Assembly: GCF_025698545.1 (NCBI RefSeq)
Contig: NC_068571.1
Location: 38,969,733-39,033,732 of the forward strand
Direction of reading: 5' to 3'
Origin: Gossypium raimondii
Taxonomy: Eukaryota > Streptophyta > Magnoliopsida > Malvales > Malvaceae
DNA length: 64,000 bases
Part shown: positions 10,413 through 23,906 of the stretch, in pieces
Numbering within the stretch: position 1 is the first letter of the stretch
How the letters are laid out: each line of letters opens with the position of its first letter
The notes under the pieces: model-generated
Databases searched by the model: none
Seen by the model: the letters and a program-made list of their open reading frames with translations, nothing else
What the model was told of the DNA's origin: nothing
Translations under genes and position numbers: made by a program

Positions 10413-12197
10413 TTAGTGTCCGGAGTTATCAATCATCATTTCATCAGATACGGGCTGTTGGACTGGTGAGGTCTGCAAGTTGTTTGAACCTGCCATTTTT
10501 TGAGAGCTAAAGTCATGGTTTTCAGCTATCAAATTCTCTGCTTTCTGCAAGTTGTTTGGATCAATACTTTGTAGTGAAGTGGGGTTGATGTTATTGTTTT
10601 CAGCTACAATGGTATTGGATTTCAGGCTATCTGCTTTCATAATAACTGCTACTGGGGGTGGTGAAGTACACTTCTCATGGTCTTCTGCCATTGCAGAAAC
10701 TTGATTAATGGGAGCATTCACCATTTCTGAACTGGCAAAAATTTTGGCTGATGCTGAAGTTCCTCCACAATACTTCCTTCGGATTTCCCGACCAATGTTT
10801 TGCTTGAAACTGGCAACAATTAGCTGATAACACAAAGAGAACACCAAATGAGTACAATCAGAAGATCGATATAGTGCTGCAATCACCATTTTTAAGCTAA
10901 ACCAACAAACTCAACCTACAAGTAAACTTAATGAAGTAAATCTAATTAAGTGATAATTCATGATCAAGTGAATGAAGAACAGTGCTGTCACGAATATCTA
11001 TATCTATATATCCGTAAGACTCGGGTAAACATTGAGGTTAAGAGAACTAAAGGGTCATACTTGGATAGGTCCAGGGCCAGCTGCAATCAGTGGACCTTCA
11101 ACACTTCCACCAAAAACTCGTCCATGAGGATTAGCCAATGAAACACTCAAAAGACCGGTTCTCCGACGAGTCCCCGGTTCACCGGACACAACAGAAGAAC
11201 CACTGAGAGTAAGAATTTCAAAGCGTCCCTGCATTAATAAGTAAAATTTAGTGTTCTATTCAGCCCTTCTTGTTGAATGCCGGTTCAGAAACAGCAAATT
11301 CTTGCTTTGGATTATGTATAAATATATGTATGAATGCATATAGCATGAAATGTAATAAAATATGTGAAAGATCAAATCGACTACACCTCATATGTCAGAG
11401 TACCAACAGAAGAACCAGGCGCACATAGGGTGACACTGGAGACAGCACCACTAGCAGTAAGAACACAAACTGAACGAGAAGCCCTTCCACAAAATGATAC
11501 TATCGTATTAGCAAGATCCTGCTTCAGCAACAGAGAATTTAGAACAACTTCTTGAAGGGCATATTAACTGAAAACTCAGAAACTAAGTTCCTTTTTTTAT
11601 ATAACAATTACCTCTCCTTCGTACACTGGCAGTACATGAGGTGTAAAGCTTCCTCCAGCAGTGTCCATATATTCACCTTAATGAAACAAGTTCAAGTATC
11701 CATAAAAAAAATACAGCAATATTGTAAATCATAAGCTTTTATAACATGCCAAACATGAATCTAACGTTACAAAAACAAAAAGCTATAAAAGCAAAATAAT
11801 GATAAAAAGATACGTAATTACAAAGTCTAGCATTAACTAAGCCTTAACTATATCATTCTTATACCAACAACAACTCACCAAAAGAAGCCAAACCCTGAAA
11901 CTTGCCAGTACCCTTAGGCCGTCCCCGAGGTCTTTTTGTCGAACAATAGGACGCCGTTGGTAGTGGGAAAGCTTCCAATGAGCCATTAATGATTGGAATA
12001 CCATGCTCGTACTTCCTTGGCCTCCCCCTTCCTCTCTTGTTAACGATTTCTTTACTGGTTGCAGTCCAACCTGACCCTTCCCCGGGCCCTAAAGCATTCG
12101 CTTGAACTTCCGGTGGATCCATTGATGACTTGTTTTGGGTTTGGTGATTAGCATTAGCAGCAGAGTCGGGAGAGAGAGCCACTGTTTTCTCTTCCAT
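10413..12197 (-). CDS. AT-hook motif nuclear-localized (AHL) protein, five coding exons
   Basis: AHL proteins bind AT-rich DNA in the nucleus through AT-hooks and oligomerise through a PPC/DUF296 domain to modulate transcription. Exons: 12197-11879, 11676-11612, 11518-11387, 11228-11061, 10823-10413. All junctions are GT-AG and the sum is 1095 nt, predicting 364 residues. Two AT-hooks are visible: KRGRGRPRKYE (residues 54-64) and KRPRGRPKGTGK (88-99). The PPC domain runs about 113-240, with FTPHVLPVYEGE, LTYEGRFEILTLSGS, then LANPHGRVFGG. Two hooks plus this PPC suggest a type II, clade B AHL; the exact orthologue is not assigned. The tail is low-complexity and Asn/Ser-rich. A 5'UTR intron is likely (donor gtaagttcc at 12342, acceptor at 12219). 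No defect seen. Confidence 0.93.
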
Positions 12198-12342
12198 GAA
12201 CTGTTTTCAATGCAAAAGCTGGAGAAAAGAAAAAAAAAACAAAAAAAAAATTAAAGCACAAAAAGAAAGAAGAGAACATTGAAAAGAACGTAAAGATATG
12301 AAAATTTAAAAAGGGTTTTACTGAAAAAAGGAACTTACAAAA

Positions 12343-12985
12343 GATGACGGAGGAGAGATTTTTGTGCAGTGTTTGCAGTATTTTTATATCATCAAAAAGA
12401 ACAAGGGAGAAAAGATGGGGAGAATGTAATAAGTTTATACATATTTATATTTGGTAGGTTTTATTATTTATTAGATTTTTTAAGAGTGAGTAAGAAATAA
12501 AATTGTTATAATATAATTAATTTTATTTACTAATTAATGGAAGGTTATCTTTTTATTTATGAATAAATTTAAAAACATCTTAATTTCTATGATTTTACTA
12601 GATTTTTTTTGTAATTTTGTGATATCATTTCCAAATATATTAATTGAATATTGGAAATTTATTTAATAATAGTCGGTGTTAGTTGTTTTAGAATTTTTAT
12701 TTTAAATTTGTTTCTTCCCAAGATTTAAAAAGTAATTTGTTACATTTATGGTAATTACAAAATTTAAGATTTGGATTTATTTCGTAAGATACACGACAAT
12801 CCATTTATTGTTTGCAAATGGATAATTCCAATTTGTTAAAACTATTCATATTATGTTTTTAAAATATAAATTATTTAAAATATCTGTTAAGACTTAATTG
12901 AAATAATAGTTTAGACGCTCAGCTATTACTTAAATAACATGAATTCTATTATCATCATTTCTCTTTTCTAACATCATAGGATCAA
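12343..12985. other. AHL promoter/5' region and AT-rich intergenic DNA
   Basis: The first part should hold the AHL 5'UTR and promoter on the minus strand; I cannot place a TATA box with confidence among the many AT runs. No open frame or recognisable repeat further out. Confidence 0.4.
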
Positions 12986-12989
12986 ATGG

Positions 12990-15960
12990 TGGGTGTGTTT
13001 GAATTAGGAAAGAAACGTAGCGTAACCATGAATATTATCGATTTCTTGAAATGAAATAGAGTTGTAGTCGAGAATTCAATTGTTTGGTTAAATAAAATAA
13101 AATAGAATTGTAATAATATTTTTATATTTGGTTGAATGAAATAAAAGTTATAATGGCATATGAAAAAGTTGAAATGACCATAGCACTTTTAGCGAAAGAA
13201 TTTTAAGTAGATGATTATTGTTATTTTTATTAAATTTTAATAGGATTATTATTAAATATAATTTAATAACATTCTTAATATAATTATTATTCAAATATAA
13301 ATTAATAATAAATAATATTAGAAAATTAATATATAGTCTACTTTATTATTTTTAAACCGCAATGCATATTTAATGTGTTAGAATATCATTAGCTAAACAA
13401 ATAATTTAATTATCTTTTAAACTAAAAAAACAAAATATTAGAAGTAATAAATAGCTTGAGAATTATATTTTACATCCAAACATAATGTTCATACATCAAT
13501 TTAATTAAAGCTATAATTCAACATTTCCAGTACAATACATAAAGACGATACAAACAACACCAAGGTTTCATAAACTAGATACATGAAATAACATAAACAA
13601 ATTAGTCTTCTATGTTTTAATAAACCTAACTAATTTCTAGATGCTTGTCATTCATAGAACATTTGATTAGCTACTTTCATCCTCCAAGTAGCCCATGCAT
13701 CCGATGGATGAATATTTACGATATTCGGTTCATCGTCCTCTATCACATTACTAGGTAATCATGTTCCCAACTCCGTTTCAATAGGATCAAGACTCATATA
13801 GGTTCGAATAAAATTATGGAGCAAACGACATGTAATAATGATTTTATTGTGCACCCTCACAGGATAAAATGATGGACTCTTAAGTATTCCCCATCTAAAT
13901 TTTAAAAACCCAAAGCATCTTTCAATAGCATTGCACACTGAAGCATGTTTCATATTGAAAAATTCTTTTGGAGTACTTGGTTGGTGACCCTAACACCATT
14001 CATTTAAATAATATCTTTGTCCCCTAAAAGGAGTAAGAAAGCTCTCACAATTTGTGTAACCAGCATCAACTAGATAATAACAGCCTATAAAAAACTATTT
14101 ATCTTCAATAACTTCCCCCAAAGAAATATGATCTTAAAAATTAATTCAAATTCCTCCAATTATGCATTTTACCATGAGGAACTTTTAGTTCATGTCTCCT
14201 ACTAATGGCATCTCGAAGAACTCATCCATCAGCAACGAAATCTTCCCAACCAGGAAGAACATAAACAAATTGCACATCAGGTGTACAAAACCCAACATAT
14301 TTGTTACTATGTCACATTTTTGCATTTGATACCTAGGTTTATCAACTTTTGGAACCCTAATCTTGATGTGAGTTCCATCCAAGGCACCTAAGTAATTTTA
14401 CAAAAATAGTTCAAAAATATTGGGTTAGGATACTATATTTAAATCATAATCAAGTGAATTATGTATAAGTTATATTTGAAACCCACTCTAATACCTTGAA
14501 CCATTTCCACCTTGGATCTGTAGAATTAGCTGTAATTGGCTTTGCCTTTTTAAATAACACATCTTGTAAGTGTATGACAACATTTAAAACATTGTGAAAT
14601 GATCTACTAACTGTTTCCACGAACCTATTAAAGTGATGTTTGATAACTTGGTTTTTAAGGTGATGAGAAATGTTATGCAAGAACATTGCCACTTGCTCAT
14701 CAACAAGCATGTTCTTTGACGACTTCAATCCTCCTAAAGTTTGTAACATCTCACATAGTTTTAAAAAAGTAACTCTATTCATCCTAACTTGTTCAATACA
14801 AGTCTTGTCACTAGCGAGTACAAGTTTTTTCACATAATCTCGTTGTGCATAAAAATATAAAATATATGATCTAATCATTAGTTTATTAGTATGTAGGCTA
14901 GAGACGCCACCCAACATAACTAAGAACCAACTCGCAACTGTAAACATCTGCAACCATACTGTCAATGCAAGACCAATTCCTTTTCGCCTTTCACTTTGTA
15001 CTATTAAAGGCAAATGAGCCATTACTGCAAGATATTAAAGTGTTACATATATTCAAATCATAGTATAAATTAATCCCAAAACAGAATGTGATGCATAAAT
15101 TTAAACCATAAATACATAAAACTTACAATATGATGTTCATGGAAACAAGATATACTAACTATGACCCGGCTATTTAGTAGTGCACAAAATTCAAGCTTAT
15201 GTTCTTAATTGAATTATTGCTATAAAAGCAAAATATACCCATAAGAGAAGAAATAAAGATACCATTATTTTCAATAAAGAATCAGTATAAACCTTGCAGA
15301 GTAGCTAGGACAATATCGCAGGCAATTATTAAGGTATATCTTAGGCATCCAAGTTAAAGTTATGAGTGTCACCACCAGAACAATATAGATCCTATAGAAA
15401 TTACATCAATATACATTTACATCAATATACAAACTACAACAAAAACAAAAACAAATATGGAAACAAGTGCACCAATGCAGTAACTTTGAAATCATATTTT
15501 TCACCTTCCAAATGAGCCTTTAAGGTGTGAATTTCATGGAAAAGTTCTACAATAGAATATAAAAAAATAGCAAAAGGTAGAGAATTCAATCAACTAAAGC
15601 AAGGTAGTCTAAGATTCAAACAAAAAATATGAAATACAAAGAAAATCAAGAGCAAATTACTCGATAATGGTGATAGATTTTGTCTCCAACTTTATTACTC
15701 ACCGTAACATGAGCATCCAAAGAAAATGAAAAAGGCAAATGAAAGGAGATTTTTACCTTCAAAAGTAGAAGACTATTACGGACGACAAAGAATAGCCAAT
15801 TCAGAGCCCTATCTATTGAATGGGTATTCAATGCTCACCCGTAATAGAGGCCCGCGTGAAATGAGATTCGACAATAAAAATTGAACCAAATAAAGCAAAT
15901 ATTGCTTAAATTTGAATAAGCCCTGAACCAAATCCCTATTCCCCCAATCAAACGTGGTTT
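12990..15960 (-). mobile_element. PIF/Harbinger-type DNA transposon, inactive
   Basis: Contains a broken Harbinger (DDE_4/HARBI1-like) transposase on the minus strand. Likely ends are gtgtgtttgaattagg near 12993 and, inverted, ccacgtttgattgggg near 15955, which share a weak GTTTGA-type terminal similarity. The usual 3-base TTA/TAA duplication could not be confirmed, so the borders are estimates. Outside the transposase the element is AT-rich filler. Confidence 0.55.
13680..15022 (-). pseudogene. PIF/Harbinger transposase relic
   Basis: Three collinear pieces in different frames. 15022-14459: N-terminal region with the DUF8040-like stretch (EQVAMFLHNISHHLKNQ and FNRFVETVSRSFHNVL). 14382-14185: MDGTHIKIRVP, holding the first catalytic Asp of the DDE triad, then KPRYQMQKCDIVTNML. 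13953-13759: HASVCNAIERCFGFLKFRWG, holding the catalytic Glu, then LLHNFIR. Family members use it to cut and paste at TTA targets together with a Myb-like partner; I see no such partner gene here. Frame breaks and stops between the pieces show it is dead. Confidence 0.85.
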
Positions 15961-15984
15961 AAATATATCACCGCTTTTGTTCCA

Positions 15985-16365
15985 CCATTCACTTTGCTCC
16001 ACTGTGGATGTTTAATTTTGAAAATCATTACCACTTTCATGGATGTTAGATGCATCCATCCTGGCCTTACCCCACCTTAGTTCGCTCCAATTTAATTTTT
16101 GTTACTTATCTTTAATATATTCAATATTTTTAAAGTTAAGTAAATATTTAAATATAAATCTTAGAAAATATTTAAACGTAAAATTGATGAATTTTTTCTA
16201 TAATACATTATTACATTTTTATCCTTTAATAGTTATATATATAAGGACAAAATGATAGTTTTATATAGTGAGGTAAGCAAATAATATAATTGCTCCACAC
16301 CCACTATCCAAAAGAACAAATCCACCCGTCCAATCCCACATCCACTTTTCAAAAAAAAAATTTAT
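15985..16365. repeat. non-autonomous dispersed repeat, copy 1
   Basis: About 380 bases that realign along their whole length with 52750-53115: actgtggatgt near the start, gatgcatccatcct, ctccaatttaattttt, ttatatataaggacaaa, then gatccacc-like and ccacatccactttt at the end. The start and inverted end share a short agtggatg-type terminus. Two copies of the same length suggest a MITE-like family. Confidence 0.6.
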
Positions 16366-16936
16366 TCTATTTGAAGCAGATCAATTCGAAATCATTGAGT
16401 GATTCAAATTTTGCCATCCATAGTTTAGACACCAAAGAATAAACGAATAAAATTATACTTATTAGGGTAATAATTACACACTCTTGTCATTACAAAGCCT
16501 AAAATCAAAACATCGTATACAATACGATAGTCTCAAAATTGTATTTGATAATACATTTACTAATAAAATTAACAAGAAAGATAAACATCATAAGCAATTT
16601 TATCTAATTACTCTAGCATTCCATATTGTTAAGTTATTCTCTCTAATATTAAACATTTACCCATTGTTATCATCGATTGATCATTAATCAAGTAAAAATA
16701 ATTAATAGTAAATACTACCTAATTTAGTTAAATTTAGCAATAATATATAATAAATACTATGTAATGTAGTTAATTATTTAATAGGTCAAAACATATAAGA
16801 ATTTATCTATCATCAATAAAAGTTTTAAATTATTTAAAATTTGGAAAATAACATATAATTATAATTTTTAAATATATTTAAAAATAAAATACTATTATTA
16901 TTGTATAAAAACAACATTTTAAACTCAAATAATGTA
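16366..16936. other. AT-rich intergenic stretch
   Basis: No credible coding frame, RNA gene or recognisable element was seen. Confidence 0.5.
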
Positions 16937-17175
16937 CAAACATGTTTGGAAAGACATATGGTAATTGGATTTGAGTGTAGTTATTAGCAATTATTTGTGT
17001 AACTACTCTAATTCTCACCCTTCCCCTAAGAATTGAAATGCGTAATTGGATGCTCCAATTACACCTAATTCAATATGACCCACTAATAACAATGGTTACT
17101 CAAACATGTTGCAAGTGTGTAATTACAAACAATTACGCTCAAATCCAATCGCTAAGTTGTTTCTCAAACGTGCCT
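16937..17175. repeat. short inverted-repeat element (MITE-like)
   Basis: The left part (acatgtttggaaagacat, then aattggatttgagtgtag) pairs with the inverted right part (gcacgtttgagaaacaac, then gattggatttgagcgtaa) for about 60 bases with mismatches, around a short centre. Total about 240 bases. I could not find a clear target duplication. Compact size and long imperfect termini fit a MITE; superfamily not assigned. Confidence 0.6.
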
Positions 17176-17934
17176 TTAAATATTTTTAAATATTGGACAA
17201 TTGGGATAGATGAACAATCTAACTTGTAAACATTTAGGATTTCAACTTTTGGTGGCTGCACATTATTCCTGGGACCATAAAAAGTCACTGAGCAATCAAA
17301 TGTTAAAGGATAAGAGAAATGAGTTAAGGCTTTTCGTGCACCTACACTCTAGAGTTTTGTCACTGTGGTGGTATGGATGACCCTTGACATCAATGGTTGT
17401 ATGTATATTAGTCGCCTGAATCAATCGATGGGTAGATAATTTCTGTTTAATAAGGGAATGGATTGTTTTAATTTTTTTCATTGCATAATGTTATGTTTAC
17501 TAACTAATTAGATTTGTTGACATGCAATGTGATGTAAAATTTTAAATAAATTTTCTCCAATTGGATATTTTATGTACATACGATATTAAATCCACTTTGT
17601 GACTCATTATTTCTCCAATGTTTTAGCAACATAAACACAAACTGAAATCAAATGAATGAAAATGAATTGTACAAATTAAATTAAATTGGACTTGTAATAT
17701 ATAATGGTAAAATGAATCAAAATAATTTAATAGAATTGTACCAAAAAAGGATGAATTTGAATCAAACCAATTGGTGCATCTCTCTTCAAATGTTTATATT
17801 TATCTAATTAAAATATAAAAATTAATATTCATTGCATTCACCGTAATTATTGCATCCTAAACCTTAATATCTATACATGTGATAATTATTTACTTGAAGT
17901 ATAAAAAATAAAAAAAATCATTGCTGGTCTAGTT
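17176..17934. other. AT-rich intergenic stretch
   Basis: No supported gene or element; short chance open frames only. Confidence 0.5.
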
Positions 17935-19065
17935 GGTGGATCAGATTTTCATCCATGATTTAGGCAAATCCAAGATCAACCTCAAATATGCAAAGTTAAT
18001 ACCTTCCTTAGGTTCAACAAGTATAAGATCTATGGCGTCTTCAATAGGAATGACTCTACCTTGACCTCCACCTTTGGCTTAACCACCACACCTTCCTTGA
18101 CCTTGGCCTTATTGCTCAAATTCAACATATTTGACTACACCTCAACCTCTACCATGAGGTCGTAGATTTCTCCCTCCTTTGAGTTCTACGGTTGCGATGT
18201 TGGGACCACTTTTAAATATACAATATTAATATTGATATCAAACATTTATAATGCAATGCATTTATAAGATATACCACCAATTTTACCTTCTAACAAGAGG
18301 GTATGATCTTGAAAAGGTAAATGTGCTATCCATGGAAGTTGATATCACCCCCCACAATTGCAAAATAATAAGGTAGCCATTTATTTTGATTTCCACTATT
18401 CTACATGCCTTACATGATGCCCGATATAGGCATGCTAAAATTGCAAACCCCTAATTGTATGTTCCATCAATTTCAAACTTATTTAACAATGGGAGATACA
18501 TTGTATGAACTAAGTTGCTGGACCTTTTTGGCATCAGGACACCTCCTATCAACTAAAGTATATAAACTCTAACATTATGTTGAATATCTTCAAGTGTGTC
18601 ATTTTGTAAGAGACGCTTGAATTGTTAGTTTAACTAGTCGAACATAGTTGGTACTTGTTTCAAATGATGCAACAATAATATGTGCTAGATTAAACTTAGA
18701 ATTTACCGGTACTAGATGCCCATCCATTAAAAGGCCTGTTAGTAATGCTATATCTTCTAGCGTTATTTATCCCTTTGTTGAATGGAAGATGAAAATTATG
18801 GATCTCTAATCTCCATCATTTAACTAGAGAAAAGATGAAGGATGAAACAAAAGTAAATTTCCTAATTAGCTAGCATGATAGAAACTAGCGTATCTTAAGT
18901 GAGGAGTGATTATGTTGTTAAGCGGATTAATTTCCATATTACTTTCAATTAGTGCTACTAGAGAACACTCCATTGTTGTTGCATTATGACCCAAGCGTCC
19001 TTCTTCGGATCTCAATAAAGGGATAGCCATAATGGAGAAAAATTGAGAAGTAGAATTAAAAAACA
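17935..19065 (-). pseudogene. plant mobile domain (PMD, aminotransferase-like) relic
   Basis: Minus-strand pieces in several frames match the plant mobile domain often carried by Mutator-like elements: HNFHLPF near 18800, TLEDIALLTGLLMDGHLVPV near 18720-18770, then GYLIILQLW near 18370. A probable intron starts after the Tyr-Pro-Leu-Val-Arg-Arg stretch near 18300, at the same place as in the better copy at 56148. A Gly/Gln-rich tail follows (GQGQGRCGG near 18100). Several stops and frame shifts make it a pseudogene. No Mutator ends were found around it. Confidence 0.65.
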
Positions 19066-19084
19066 CTTATATGTAGGATGGTAT

Positions 19085-20170
19085 TGTAACACCCCTTACC
19101 CTATCCAATTGCCGAACCCAAGCTACGGAATGTTACCACCGATTACTTGAACGATTAAATTTGCAATCAACCAAATATCATTCCTCAGCTTAGTATGCAT
19201 ATGAGTCAATTCAATTCAGTCACTCACAATTCCTTTAAACCTCACACATTATATAGTCGAGCCCTATTATAGCAACGTTTATAGAAATCTCAAACTGGTT
19301 TCAAAATGTTTACACTTAAGTCTTGATATTCAAAAACTAACAAATTTTCATTTTACAAAGTGGTCCTTTTTTATAACCTTTCCTCTAGCCTAATCATTTA
19401 ACACCATAATTTCATGCATTCAACAATGGCAATCTCATGATTCCTTAACAGTTTTAGAAACAGACACAACTGTTAGCTAGATTGAAGTACAACGATCCCA
19501 AAAACAAAAAATCCATATAAAACAAGCTCAAATTAGCTCACCATGCAATAGCACAAACTTAGCTGAATTTCCCTATCTCAACAAGAAAGAAAGATGGTGA
19601 TGAAGAAGATGAAAGAAAATGAGTTTTTCCCTACTCCATCCACTATGCCCCAGTATATATATATAATCCAATTATTATATAAAATTAAAAAGATTCTAAA
19701 TAATGCACCACTACCTATAAAGGAAATGGCTAAATTATCATTCTAGGCCCTAATCGATAATTTATTATAATTAGTAAATAGAAATCCATAAGAATCAACT
19801 TTTACTACCTTTACAATGTAATCCTTATACTAAATCAATTATCCAGTCAATTAAATTACCTAACCAGGATTTCATAAAACTCAACACTCACTCCATTTAA
19901 ATAACCCTCTCAATCTTCAAATATACAGTTACATAGGTATTTTTAATTTTAAAACTAAACTCTACATTCATAGATATCAAATTTCATTTAAATATTATCC
20001 AAACCTTTATAAAATTAAATTTTATTGTTACAGTTCAAATTTTAAGTAATTTATTGGAAAATCATCACTCATAGGTATCGAAATACTTTTAATATTTCAA
20101 TAATCATTCCCTTAATTCCATTAGGCGCAAAAAAAACTTAGATTGCAAAATTTAACACTAATTAACACTC
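19085..20170 (-). mobile_element. Gypsy-type LTR relic (TGTAACACCCC terminus)
   Basis: Starts sharply with tgtaacaccccttaccc, the inverted form of a plant Gypsy LTR 3' end (GGGTGTTACA). The following 600 bases resemble LTR/leader sequence, including a purine-rich tract near 19585-19620. The other end and a target duplication were not found, and no gag-pol sequence is present, so it is a solo or truncated LTR. The right border is a guess. Confidence 0.5.
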
Positions 20171-21082
20171 ATAAGTGTCCAGATAGCCTTTAAAAACTTT
20201 TTTTTTGCAAAATACATTTTATAAAAAGATAATTTAATAAATAATAAAATTACAATTTTTATGTAAAAACTAAAAAATATCTCTAAATTAGTACATTCAT
20301 TTCAAATAAACCTTATATTTCTTTTTTAATTAATAAGATATTTTATTCACAAAATTAAATATACTCGATATATATCTTTAAAAAAATAAATTTATCTTAA
20401 TTTATATGGAGTGATAGTTAAATTTCTTATTAAATAGCATAAGTTTGGGATTCCTATCTTCAACTCAATATTGTATATAAAATAATGTTTTGCACTTGTT
20501 TTTCAATCTCAATGTATTTTACAATTGTTTCATTATATGTTTTACTTTTTGGGCCGTAATCAGAAATTGAGATCCCATAATGGTAGTTTCATTTTTATTC
20601 TACTTCAAAATTTTGGAGTCGTAAAGTGAAATAAAAATAGGATAGATTTTAATATGAAAATATCTTAAAATAATCTAATAATACATATATAAATAAATAG
20701 ACAAATATTATTAGTTTAATATTTCAAAATGTTGGGAATTTGAATATTTAAAAGTATTTTTATTGGTAGTTAAAATTAATACTTTCAAGGATGAAAATAA
20801 AAGAGTAGATGCTTATTTAAGTTTCTTTTTTTTTTTAAATAAAGAATAGAAAATTTTAAAGTATCATTCATTAGGCAGCTAATCAAACACTCAACAATGT
20901 TAAAGTATTGTCCTTGTGGCTGGGTTTTATCCCTTGTATCCTGTCGAGAGTTAAAGTTTCTTAAGAGGTTGCATGAAGATGTAACTCGAGTGGTACTATA
21001 ATTTCAAGTATATTGCTTATATGCCTTAGGTTTGGTAGTTTTAGTCTCCCTGCACACAAGTGACTTCCATAATTGTTGTTAC
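20171..21082. other. AT-rich intergenic stretch
   Basis: No gene or element recognised; long A/T runs and chance stops in all frames. Confidence 0.5.
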
Positions 21083-21865
21083 GCACTATATTGACACATT
21101 TCTCTTGAGCCTTACAAGTCGTATCTCCGCCGATTAAGGTGCTTCCGGTTTATGAACTAGGCCTAGGGGTGTTCAAGCGGTCGGTTCGGTAAATAACCGA
21201 ACTGAACTAGCATTAACCAAATTAACCAAATTGTATAATCCATTAACCGTTAACCGAGCTGAAATATTTCGGTTAACTGAATTAACCAAAATTCATATGT
21301 TTTTGTCTTTTGGTTAAAACAAGTATAAAACATATCAAAAAAACACATTGAAATTAACCGAAATATATGTTTTTATCTTGAAAGTTAATAGAATTAATCG
21401 AAATTTTATGTCTTGAAACACTACATAAGTCTTGAAATTAACACATAATTAACACATAATATTAATGATTTAAGTCAATTAATTACCCGATTTCGAACGT
21501 AATTAACCGATAACCGAAATTCCAATAAACCATTAACCAACCTCTGACCGAACTAAGTTTTACCACCAATCGATTAACTAAATTAGATCGGTTTGGTTGG
21601 TTAATTCGGTTTTAATTGAAGTTTGAACACCCCGAACTAGGCCTCTTCAAGCAACATTGTAAACCCCCACTGAGGGACCATACTTGCAAGTATATGTGTT
21701 ATATTGACATGTTTCATTTGAGCCTTATAAGTCATATCTCCACCAATTGAGGTGTTCTCGGCTTTGTAAATCAAGCCTCTTTAGGCAACCTCTTCAGGCA
21801 TGTTGACCCTTGACAAAGTATGAGGGCAAAACCCCTATTGAGAGATATACCTTAACATTGTTGGG
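21083..21865. repeat. tandem duplication of a ~150-base unit, first copy split by a hairpin element
   Basis: Copy 1 (ttgacacatttctcttgagc, gtatctccgccgatt, gaactaggcc, then cttcaagcaac and cccccactgagggacc) is split into 21083-21163 and 21634-21695. Copy 2 (ttgacatgtttcatttgagc, atatctccaccaatt, aatcaagcctc, then ttcaggcatg and acccctattgagag) covers about 21700-21860. Without the hAT hairpin the two align along their length. Confidence 0.65.
21164..21633. mobile_element. hAT-type hairpin MITE, 470 bp, with flanking direct repeats
   Basis: Ends taggggtgttcaa and, inverted, cggggtgttcaa-like (gtttgaacacccc on the plus strand). Inside are many copies of aaccga/ttcggtt-type words (ggtcggttcggt, gttaaccgagc, ggttggttaattcggt) that give strong self-pairing. 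The direct repeat gaactaggcc lies on both sides (21154-21163, 21634-21643), consistent with an 8-base hAT duplication plus chance extension. Confidence 0.8.
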
Positions 21866-22279
21866 ACTCAATCGACTACCCGACAGATGATATTTTGAAA
21901 ACTTTTCTCGAAAAAATTAATCCCTCAACAAACATATTAATTTTTTAATATTTTAATTTATTCAACAATATATATTTCCTTTTGTTGAAATGAAGAGATG
22001 GGATATTGGCATTAATTAAGTTGAATTCAACCAATTGATTCAAATGGATGGAAGAAAATGTGCAACTTTGTGCTTCCATTTCAACCCATTTTGTAATGCT
22101 TGCCTAAAAATAACCTTTTCCTTTTTTATCTTTTGGGTTTACTTTTAAAAGATATTTTTTTTAAAAAAAGTTGGTAAGACCTAGCATTAATGAAGGAAGA
22201 AAACAACCCTCAACATGAACAACAAAGCTGACACAATCAATTGGAAGCATGTTTTGATATATGGAATCAAAAAGAAATT

Positions 22280-22760
22280 AAAATTTTCAAAGGAAGATAA
22301 GTTAACTCCATTATTAGTAAATATACACTTTCGTCATTTAATTATAAATATTATGATTTAAACATTTAATTATTTAAAGTTGATTATTTAAGGCACTTCT
22401 CCATTAACTTGTTAATACACCTCAACATGGGGGCTAAGTAATTATTCCTCAATACCAACTATGAGAATTTAAAAATGATCACTATTGTTATAGACTTGTA
22501 ATGTTTTGGTCACTCGTTTATTAATTTATTAATGAACTGATGACGTGGCATATTAATTTTAAACTTAACAGCTAAATTGATTTTTGAACTATAAGTAAAA
22601 TTACTATGACAGTCCTTGTACTATATCCATGATTGCATTTTGATTTTTCTACTAAAAATAGATCAATTGGAGTTGCACGTTAAATAGAAGAGTAAAATAG
22701 TTCATCCATTAAAATTATGCCGTTAAATACTTATTTTATCATTTTTATATATGGCATAAT
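22280..22760. repeat. arm fragment of the long foldback family
   Basis: Shares ordered words with the left arm of the element at 36165-37440 (cattaacttgttaa, aaaatgatcac, ttggtcactcg, atgacgtggcatattaat, cttaacagctaaattg, then a tail on colour-like repeats of aaaattac and gtcc). Only one arm is present. Confidence 0.45.
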
Positions 22761-23906
22761 AACAAATTTAGCCTCAATTTTTACACATTTTTCAATTTAG
22801 TCTCTACTCTTTTATTTGAAGTAAATGGGCCCTCAACCTTTCATTGTTGACATGACATTTTTTTCTTAATACATAAATTTGGTAACTAAGCTTTTTTTAT
22901 CTAATTTGGTACATGATTTAACATTTTTTTTCTAATTTGGTATCTATTTTTTTACCTAATTTGGCACCTAAACTTGTCAAATTTTATTCAAATTACTCGA
23001 AACACAATATTGACAGTGTTAGTTTTTTTATGAGGGGACAAAAATAACTAATGTAAGACCGACATATGATAGGTAACATGGAATTCAATGGCAAAATGAT
23101 TAGATTCATTTGGAGCTTTCTTTGTTTCACTAAATAATATGATCGAATTTTACATTTAATTGGGATTGAGATTACTTTCATTGTTAATGGTAGGAACGGT
23201 TCAAGAAGGAACACATACTTAAAGTATGGCTTGGCGTCACAAAGCTCTTAATTTTACAAAAATATCATCAGTATTAGAGAAAATTTGTGTTAAAAAATTA
23301 TGATTTGAGCTATGCTTAGCGAATAGATATTGAAGAAGAAAATAAGAGTTCTAAAGCCTTAAATAAAAGAAATTTATTATGCTAAATTAAAAATTAAATC
23401 AAATCAAATTAGACAAAAAGAAATTGAACATTTAAAATACAAAAAATAATGTCATATATTACACGTCGATCATATATTGATTATTTTATTACCTCATAAA
23501 AACAACATTATTAGTATTTGAATAATTTATATAAGATTTGATGAGTATAGGTACCACATTAGACAAAAAAAGTGTAAGTATCAAATTAAAAATAATCAAA
23601 TTTATATACTAAATTAAATAAAAATTTAAATATTAAATTAAGGAAAAGAATTAAATTCATATATCAAATATTATATTAGCTAATCGTAAATGTTACGTTT
23701 TATCTTCATTTAATTCTTGCAATATGATCATGATTTCCTTTTGCCTTTATCTTGAAGTGGATAAATTTCATTTGAAAATTCCTTTAAAAATGAGAGAGAG
23801 AGAGAGAGAGATTTTTAAGTTGATTAAGATCTCGAATATTGATGCGACTGGATGCGCCTATTGGATTTGGATTTTTCTGCAGGGAAACACTCTTTCATCT
23901 TGTTTG
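22761..23906. other. AT-rich repeat-like DNA with a short (GA)n tract
   Basis: Low-complexity AT-rich sequence containing recurring phrases such as taatttggtac. A perfect (GA)n microsatellite occupies about 23792-23811. No gene seen. Confidence 0.5.
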
